DNA of 64,000 nucleotides from Datnioides undecimradiatus (Eukaryota > Chordata > Actinopteri > Lobotiformes > Datnioididae), in contig WARS01003734.1 in assembly GCA_008933995.1 (NCBI GenBank), positions 509,099 to 573,098 of the forward strand. The letters are read 5' to 3'. Positions within the stretch are counted from its first letter, which is position 1, and every line of letters starts with the position of its first letter. This document shows positions 37,742 through 64,000 of this stretch, piece by piece. The translations under genes were made by a program, and so were the position numbers. Under the pieces are notes generated by a model. That model searched no databases, had not been told where the DNA came from, and worked only from the letters and a program-made list of their open reading frames with translations.

Positions 37742-38722
37742 CAATGAGGAACTGCAGCACCTTCTTCTGCTTTCAGTCCCGTTGTTGAAGCCATTTCTAA
37801 TACTTCAACCTGCACCAGTCGACTCTGTAGCCATGCAAACAGCTCCAGACTGAAATCATGAATTCCCAACAACTGCCGGATGAATTAAGGTGCAGACATT
37901 CATGATCCACAGAGGATGAATCCCTACAACGTTGGTGAACGTCTGAGTTTTCATTTTGCATCATTCTGAGCTTGATATTCCTGTTTTTTAGTAAATAAAT
38001 CTTTATTTTTGGACTTTTACCATGAACTGTGGTCCACCTGTTCAAGTTCCCCTGCAAACTGAACGTTTTCATTATCATCAGAGAACTTCTGTGATCTGTT
38101 TGCTAAGATCTGGTTAACTAAGTAAAATTAGCTTCAGTTACCTTTAAAACCCCCTAAACAGCAGCAAAGTAATGTAAAGATACCATATCATGTAGAAAAC
38201 AATGTAAATTCAAAGGAAAACCATCAACTGTTCACTCAAATGTCCAAGTTTAGTCTAAATCAAACACGGCCTCCTCATCCTGCCCAGGTTAAATGTCCAA
38301 AAACACACGAATGGCACACATGGCTTCCCGTCCAGCATTGCAAAAAGAAGAAAAACAGAAAGGTCCAAAAGGATCAAACTCACCGGGTGAAGATCAGGGA
38401 GTCCAGTTTAGAGTTTAAAGTCCTTAAATCAGCTGTTTTATGTCCAAACTCGTTAAAAACCTTTTAACTTTCACAAAACGGGACTGAAAGCCTTTTTAAT
38501 CAGCAGAGCTCCCGGCTCCATCGCTCAAACATCTTCATTTTATCCTTTTCCCAAACATTTCTCTGCTTTGTTTCACAGGCCACACCCACTCCGCACCTGT
38601 GACAGGTGACCACACCTGTGGGGTCACCAAAATAAAAGCATGAGCCCTTCTTCTCTGTGTGTGGTTTTGACCATAACTCGAAAAACATTAAATATATGAG
38701 ATGTTTATAACTGCTTTGCACT

Positions 38723-38725
<3 letters not shown>

Positions 38726-38769
<44 letters not shown>
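38726..38769. repeat. (GT)n microsatellite
   Basis: Uninterrupted GT run ending GTGCGTGC. Confidence 0.93.
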
Positions 38770-38773
<4 letters not shown>

Positions 38774-39577
38774 CAGCTAGCATAGAAGCTAATGCAGGTT
38801 GTGTTTAAACCGTGCACGCAGTCTGTTTTGCATCGTATGTCCACATTTGTTTGTGTCGCACTGCTTCAGTTTTAACGTTTAACTGCACCCGGACTCAGAG
38901 TGTCCTCGCAGACCTCCACCACGTTAATCTGACACATACATTAAAATGTGAGGATGTGAATTCAGATTCAGTTTTTCTGCTCCGACAAGAATAAAAATTC
39001 TCAGAGAAACATTTTTTGTAATTTTGGCATAAAACCAGTGGAGATAATGGCTTAAGATAAGGGAAACACTGGCACTGGCCTTCAGAAAGTCATTTTGGTG
39101 GAAGCCTGATACGGACGGCTGCTGGAGACAGATAGACAGAGAGTCCCATTAGATTAGGGAGAGGGAAGCATGAAGAGGAGGTTCAGCAGAGGGTATAATG
39201 AGCTGCAGGTCAGCGCGCAGCCACAGCTCTTTACCGAGGGGAAATCAGGAAAACGTGGGGATGAGCCGGGGTGTTGGCTGCAAACACACACACGCACAAA
39301 CACACACAGCGTGGATACAGTCGGAGTGTGTCGACAGGCCAACAGACAGGCAGATTGACTGATATTCATGCATGCACACAGCTCCTCTGCAGCTTATAGG
39401 CGTCAGCGGCTGGTCACAGAGAGGATTAACAAGCCGTCTGACTGCCGTCGCTGCCTTTCTCTCTCTTCTTCTGAGTTTAATCTCGTTCTTTCTTTCAGAA
39501 AAGCTCAACATCACCATCTGTTTTCTGGGAGCAAACACTCCTCGCTGCATCATCTTAAAGCTGCTTTTGTAGTTTCC

Positions 39578-39595
39578 TTGGCCACCAGGGGGCAG
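39578..39595 (+). promoter_or_regulatory. Strong CTCF-like motif
   Basis: TTGGCCACCAGGGGGCAG is an essentially consensus CTCF core. No binding can be inferred from sequence alone. Confidence 0.5.
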
Positions 39596-40608
39596 ACACC
39601 GCTCAGACAGCCATGACTCGAGTCCGGTTTCCTGCAGTCTGTCACTGTTTGCTTATCTTAACGGTGAAATTATGAATTTGAGCAGTTTTCTGTGTCTGAA
39701 AAGAGACTTTTGTTTATTTTAACCAGCAGCAGCTCCACTGAAACAGCAGCGTTACCACGGTAATGATTATGTTGAGTATGTGTCACGGTTCTGCAGAATC
39801 ACGATATTTCAGATGATCTCGCTTGCTCCATGACTCAAACACTCAAAGTTAAATAAAGTCGGACGACAATCTGTAGCCTGAGACAGCTGGCTAGCTGGTT
39901 AGCTCGAGAAGCCGCAGGAACGTTTGAGAAGACGCTGAGGGACAAATTTACTGTTGAGGTTTGAGGCTCGTCTGGTGAACGTGCTCTGTAGCTCGCTCGT
40001 CACATGGTTCGTTCGCCGCCCGATCTCGTGCAGGTGAAGGCTTGGCCGCCGTACCTGAGCTCCTGAGCAGCAGACACCGACGCGCCACACACGCCTCCGT
40101 CAGCGATCCACCCACAGGGGGATTTGCATAAATGTCATTTACAGGCCAAAATAAACAACTTAGCTCTCCCCCTCAGACACCCCACCTCCCCCTCCCCCCT
40201 CCACGCACCCATCCAGACACTTAATTGGAAAAACACAACCAGGAGGAATCTGCTGAGCGTGGAATTGATTCGCAGGTTATTTTCACTGAAAACTGCTGCT
40301 CATCTTATTTATTTACTTATTTATTTATTTATTTATTGGTGACGGCTGCTGAGAGTAAAAGAGCCCGACAGGGGGAACCAACAATGACCAGTGAAGAGGG
40401 GCTCAGAGCGTTTACTCGAGTAAATGCAGCGAGTGAAGTGAATTAAACTCAGATTCAGGTTTAATTGACTTTTTGTACAAATTTGAATTCTTTGCTTTTT
40501 GTTTTTTTCGTTTTAATCTCACTTTTTACTTTTATATCTCAGACATAAACATCACGTTCTGTGCTCTGCTTCATTCGTCTGACAGGTTTAGTTACAAGTT
40601 ACTTACAG

Positions 40609-40707
40609 CCAGACACCAGGGGGCAGGGCTTGTGAGCTGCCAGACACCAGGGGGCGGGGCTTGTGAGCTGCCAGACACCAGGGGGCGGGGCTTATGAGCT
40701 GCCAGAC
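40609..40707 (+). repeat. GC-rich minisatellite, 31-bp unit x3
   Basis: CCAGACACCAGGGGGC, GGGGCTTGTGAGCTG per unit. Same core as 17081-17237 but lacking the eight bases TGCTGCAG of that unit. A CA run (40706-40723) follows. Confidence 0.95.
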
Positions 40708-40979
40708 ACACACACACACACACCTGCTTTTCGGATGTGGGATTTCTGATAAACTTGACTTTCTGGGAGAAAACGCAGAGATTTGTGTTCTGACAGCAAA
40801 ACGAGCGGATGCACCTGCCGCTGACGTGTTGTGGTGACATCATCTGTGACATCAGCGTCCAAACGTCCAACTTACAACAGCAGGTGTGTTTATTTTTGCG
40901 TCACCAACCAGCAGCCCCACAGAAAGGAAACATGGTGCATGCATGCAGGTATCTGTGTGTGTCTACAGTTTAATTTGGA

Positions 40980-41006
40980 GTGTGTGTGTGTGTGTGTGTG
41001 TGTGTT
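40980..41006. repeat. (GT)n microsatellite
   Basis: Uninterrupted GT run. Confidence 0.9.
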
Positions 41007-41650
41007 TAATCTGCAGAGTGGAGTCATTTTACCCTCTAATGAGTGTGTGTGTATAAACTGAGTCTTAATAGGATCAGCAGAGTCCTATAACAGCCCACAG
41101 TACACACTGAGGAACAGCTGGAGGGCACGCACACACTCACACACGCACACACACGCGCACACACACACACACCATTCTGAGCATCAGCAAAAACAAACCT
41201 GTTGCAAATGAATAAAATCACATTCAGAGCATTAAAGAGAAGCTGCAGCTACAGAAAAACAAGAGGCAGACGATGTTAAAACACTAAAATCCACAGTCTT
41301 CCCTCCGAATCGTGGGGTTTCAAGTCTGTGTGTGTCCCTTAAAATGAGCGTTTGACACTAAAGACACAGATTTAAGGTGGTATTTTCCTTTAGAGCTGAC
41401 TCTGCAGCACACAGGACTGTGGCTCTGCTGACCGTCAGGATGAACATCAGGAAGTTTTAGGAAGTTTTTCAGGAACTTAATCTTATATCAGCTCCACCAG
41501 AGGATAATCTGCAGCCTGCAGCGCGAAGAACCAGGAGGAAGCTGCCAGAAAACATCTGGATGATGTTTGAACCAATCCTGACCCAGGAGGTGAAACGAGG
41601 CCCGAACAATAAAAGGTGCTTCAAGTTGAGTTTGCTGTTGTGTAGCAGGG

Positions 41651-41651
<1 letters not shown>

Positions 41652-41697
<46 letters not shown>
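41652..41697. repeat. (GT)n microsatellite
   Basis: Uninterrupted GT run. Confidence 0.93.
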
Positions 41698-41701
<4 letters not shown>

Positions 41702-41875
41702 TTGCCCGGGGTGTATCGTGTTACAGGCTGCTGTGCTCACTTGGACGTCGTGATCTACTGGCTGGTGCCGGGATTTAATTCAGACGACAAACAAAGCTCG
41801 GGCGAGCCCACAGATGGTCCCATATATCCAATGGGAAATCTTGTCAGGGGCATCTATCCAACAACACAGCAACAA

Positions 41876-41878
<3 letters not shown>

Positions 41879-41921
<43 letters not shown>

Positions 41922-41966
41922 GTGCGTGCGTGCAGGTGTGTGTGTGTGTGTGCAGGTGTGTGTGTT
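41879..41966. repeat. (GT)n compound microsatellite
   Basis: GT run with GTGCGTGCGTGCAGG interruptions. Confidence 0.92.
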
Positions 41967-43574
41967 TTCGAGCCGTCGTCACACAGACAAAGTGATTCAC
42001 AGCTCTATTTCAGGAGCTTAAAAGCCGACAAATGATTCACTGACGTAAAAAGTCGAAAGCAGCTGAAATGTTTTTTTGTTCTCGCTGAAGCGAGAAGCAG
42101 CAAGGAATCATGGGTAAACGCAGCGCACAGCATTAATAAATGAGCCAGTGTTTCAAAAAGTGGTTTAGCAAGTGAGATCCAAGTGAGAACCAGAAAGAGG
42201 CGTGAAAGTCCAGGAGGTTCAGGAGCGTCGTGCTGTGAACGTAAGAATCCGGAAGAGGAGCGACTCGGCCAAGAGGGAAACATAAACAACGATAAACAAA
42301 AACAATAAAAACACATTGATCTTAATCAGCTGAGCCTTAACGCTGCCCCACAGCTCTGACTGATGGCTTCAGCCTCCTCTGTGCGTTATTTCAGGAAGAA
42401 GTGGCAGCGAACTCACGAACACGTGGAGTCAGTGCTGTGAAAACACGTATCTTCACCTCTGCAGCTTCTCCACCACAGAAGAAGACACCTGGTCATCAGC
42501 TGCGAGTGTGTGACTCACACGAGTGATAATGTGTCTAAAATCCAAGTGAATGCACGTGTTTCATGTGGAAAGACACGAAGGATTTGTGCAAAATGATGCA
42601 AACACTGGTGCAAATCGCTGCACGGTCACTGAAACGTCAGTTTGCACGTTGACTCTTTAATGTTAATGAGACCTGCAGGGGCTGAAAACGTGAATGCATC
42701 AGTTCTGTTTGCTGGGACTTGTGTTTGCATTCATGAAATCTGCAGGAAAAATGTTGTTTTATTATAAAAGTGTTGATGAAAGTTGACGCCGTGCAGCCTG
42801 AAACTGATTTTAATCCAGTTTCAAAGCCTGTGACACGGCCCGTGCAGCACTCAGCAGAGTTACACTCGTCTCAACACGCGCCCCCTCCTGCAGCTCACCA
42901 GGTGATGAGGAGCACGCTCTGCTGACGTCTCCTCGCTGTTGTTTTCAGCCTGATCCAAAACATGTTGTTGTCTCTTCAGAGAGCGAGTGCAGAGCGAGGA
43001 CAGACCCTCTCCACCCGGCCACGGAGGAAACTGTTTGTCAGTGTTTCTGAGGAAAGACGATGCACTTTTAACCAAGCTGGATCAAATTCTGCTCTTATCG
43101 AACAAAATATGCTGAGAAAATACAAAATGCATCAAAGTCTGATCATGTTTCCTTCTGTTAAACCAAATGTGACACCTCTGTGTGTAAACAAACCAACTTC
43201 AGCCAATAACATCTAACATCCACACACACATCACAGCGTCCTCCACCTCTGAGTCTCTGATGTTTGTGCTGAGCGGCTCTGCTGAAGCTGCCAAAATGCT
43301 CCTTTATCTTGACTTTAAATGCAAATTCAGTGTTTTTCAGCCAGTCTCTCTTTCACCTTTGACACTTTGACACAGACTGAAACCTGGACTCCAAACGTCC
43401 CGGACTAAACTCTGGAGGCTTTAAACATCTCCAGCCGTTCGTATTTCAGACAGTTCAGAGTCGGAGGCTGGAGGTAAATCCAGCAGCGCTCGTTCATCAG
43501 CGCAACGTTTCCTGCTCTGCTGGAGCGCCACGTCACTCAGGACCAGACCGAGCTGACGTGCACCACGTATACAG

Positions 43575-43578
<4 letters not shown>

Positions 43579-43613
<35 letters not shown>
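43579..43613. repeat. (CA)n microsatellite
   Basis: Uninterrupted CA run. Confidence 0.93.
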
Positions 43614-43614
<1 letters not shown>

Positions 43615-43758
43615 CAGGGTGTATTGATCTGGAGGTGGGAGCCATAAACTGGGAGGTGATGGATCGGTGCGGTGGGCGGCTCGGCCTTGTCGCTGCTGAT
43701 TTTCATGTGTGTCTACGCCGGCCGGTCGATGAGAGGGTTCATCCTGCAGAAACACGCG

Positions 43759-43796
43759 GCGGACAGGTGTGTGTTAGTTATTACACACCTGTCCGC
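43759..43796. repeat. Perfect 14-bp inverted repeat with 10-nt loop
   Basis: GCGGACAGGTGTGT at 43759-43772 and its exact reverse complement at 43783-43796. Not explained by a simple repeat because the inner GCGGACAGG part is unique sequence. Confidence 0.85.
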
Positions 43797-44640
43797 TGAG
43801 GTGCACACACACCTGGACTAACTCCACCCCCGAACGTGTGTGAGACGAGTCTGTGCTGATTAAAGCTAATAAAGCTGATGATTAATGACTCGTTAGTGTT
43901 TCCCAATGTATTCATGCAGGAGGAGTTACAGGTAACTAACGGACAGGTAATGAGGGATTACTCGGTAACTATTAGACCTGATTAAATCACTGATATTCAT
44001 GAATTAATCATTAATTAATCATCAGCTCCTCTTGATTGAGTTCATTAGCAGTTAGTGACTCATTTAATCGCCTGTTAGCGCCTCGGTATTTGTGCAAAAG
44101 CGTCACGTTTTGAAGGCGTTAACGACGTGTTAATTGAAACGTGACGTCACAAACGTTACCTCTGTCCGCCATTTAACCGGTTTCGTCACTTGTCTCGTTC
44201 GTTAACGAGCGGGAAAGCGATAAACTGAGGCTGAGAGGCAGACACAGGAATTATTTTGTAGAAAGAGCTCAGAAGTCGCGACTAATGACAATAACAGAAG
44301 TAACATATTCATTTATTGATATTTACAGATTATTTATAGATCTGTTCTTGTAGATGTTCATGAAGGCAGTTGCTTTGTTTTCAGGTTGTAAACCGGGTTA
44401 TTCCCGCTGTTTCCCTGGAGCTCACAGTTAAATATGAAGCTGTTGTCACATTTTTAACTTCCTGTGAAATGAAAACTTGATGTTTTCACGTAAAAATCTG
44501 ATAAATTTGCTTCTGATCAGTGAAATTTGCTGCTTTCCTGCGTCACGTGGCAATAAACTGAATATCTGACTGTCTGATGAAGATGATCTGAAGGTGTCAG
44601 TATTAATGTCTTCCCTCTCGCGTTAGCAGCTGTTAGTTGC

Positions 44641-64000
<19,360 letters not shown>

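Larger units (their letters stand above)
28396..44640. other. Gene-free interval upstream of gsg1l
   Basis: No supported exon. It contains GT/CA arrays, poly-G, a minisatellite related to the one at 17 kb, dispersed repeats and CTCF-like motifs, each listed separately. Open frames of 60-150 codons here coincide with simple repeats or show no family resemblance. Confidence 0.6.

Overview
The window is vertebrate nuclear DNA from a ray-finned fish. Evidence: split genes with GT-AG introns, very many CA/GT microsatellites, and protein exons that read as vertebrate IFT70 (TTC30A) and GSG1L. The dispersed repeats rich in TTAGCATGCTAA and 'TTCATCCTCTGGGGACCATGAA' type blocks resemble repeats I remember from percomorph teleosts; species cannot be named from this sequence. 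No bacterial, viral, CRISPR or plasmid feature was seen.

Three protein-coding genes are supported. (1) ttc30a/ift70, minus strand, 10133 down to 458 and off the left edge: 17 coding exons giving 560 codons of a protein that is about 650 residues in relatives; the last ~90 codons lie outside the window. It is a tetratricopeptide subunit of the intraflagellar transport B complex. Its promoter (about 10135-10305) carries an X-box, an ETS site and a CCAAT box, the expected wiring of a ciliary gene. (2) A small secreted coiled-coil protein, plus strand, three coding exons 13920-16218, 165 residues, not recognised by name. (3) gsg1l, plus strand, exon 1 at 45069-45357, a 48-nt exon 2 at 54939-54986 and exon 3 at 63500-63645, running off the right edge. 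It encodes a claudin-fold AMPA-receptor auxiliary protein. Exon 3 loses its expected frame near its end.

The rest (about 16.8-44.6 kb, and the two long gsg1l introns) is non-coding. It holds dinucleotide arrays, minisatellites, at least five dispersed repeat families, a ~450-bp inverted duplication (27932-28395 against 49773-50203) that brackets the gsg1l promoter and first exon, and several CTCF-like motifs. The genes do not form a pathway; they are simply neighbours. The most unusual observations are the frame break in gsg1l exon 3, the donor-like start of gsg1l exon 2 behind a ~250-bp pyrimidine tract, microsatellites that serve as splice-site sequence in ttc30a, the large inverted repeat, and a 20-bp minisatellite with a 120-bp higher-order period. 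All matches were made by eye; no search or alignment was run.
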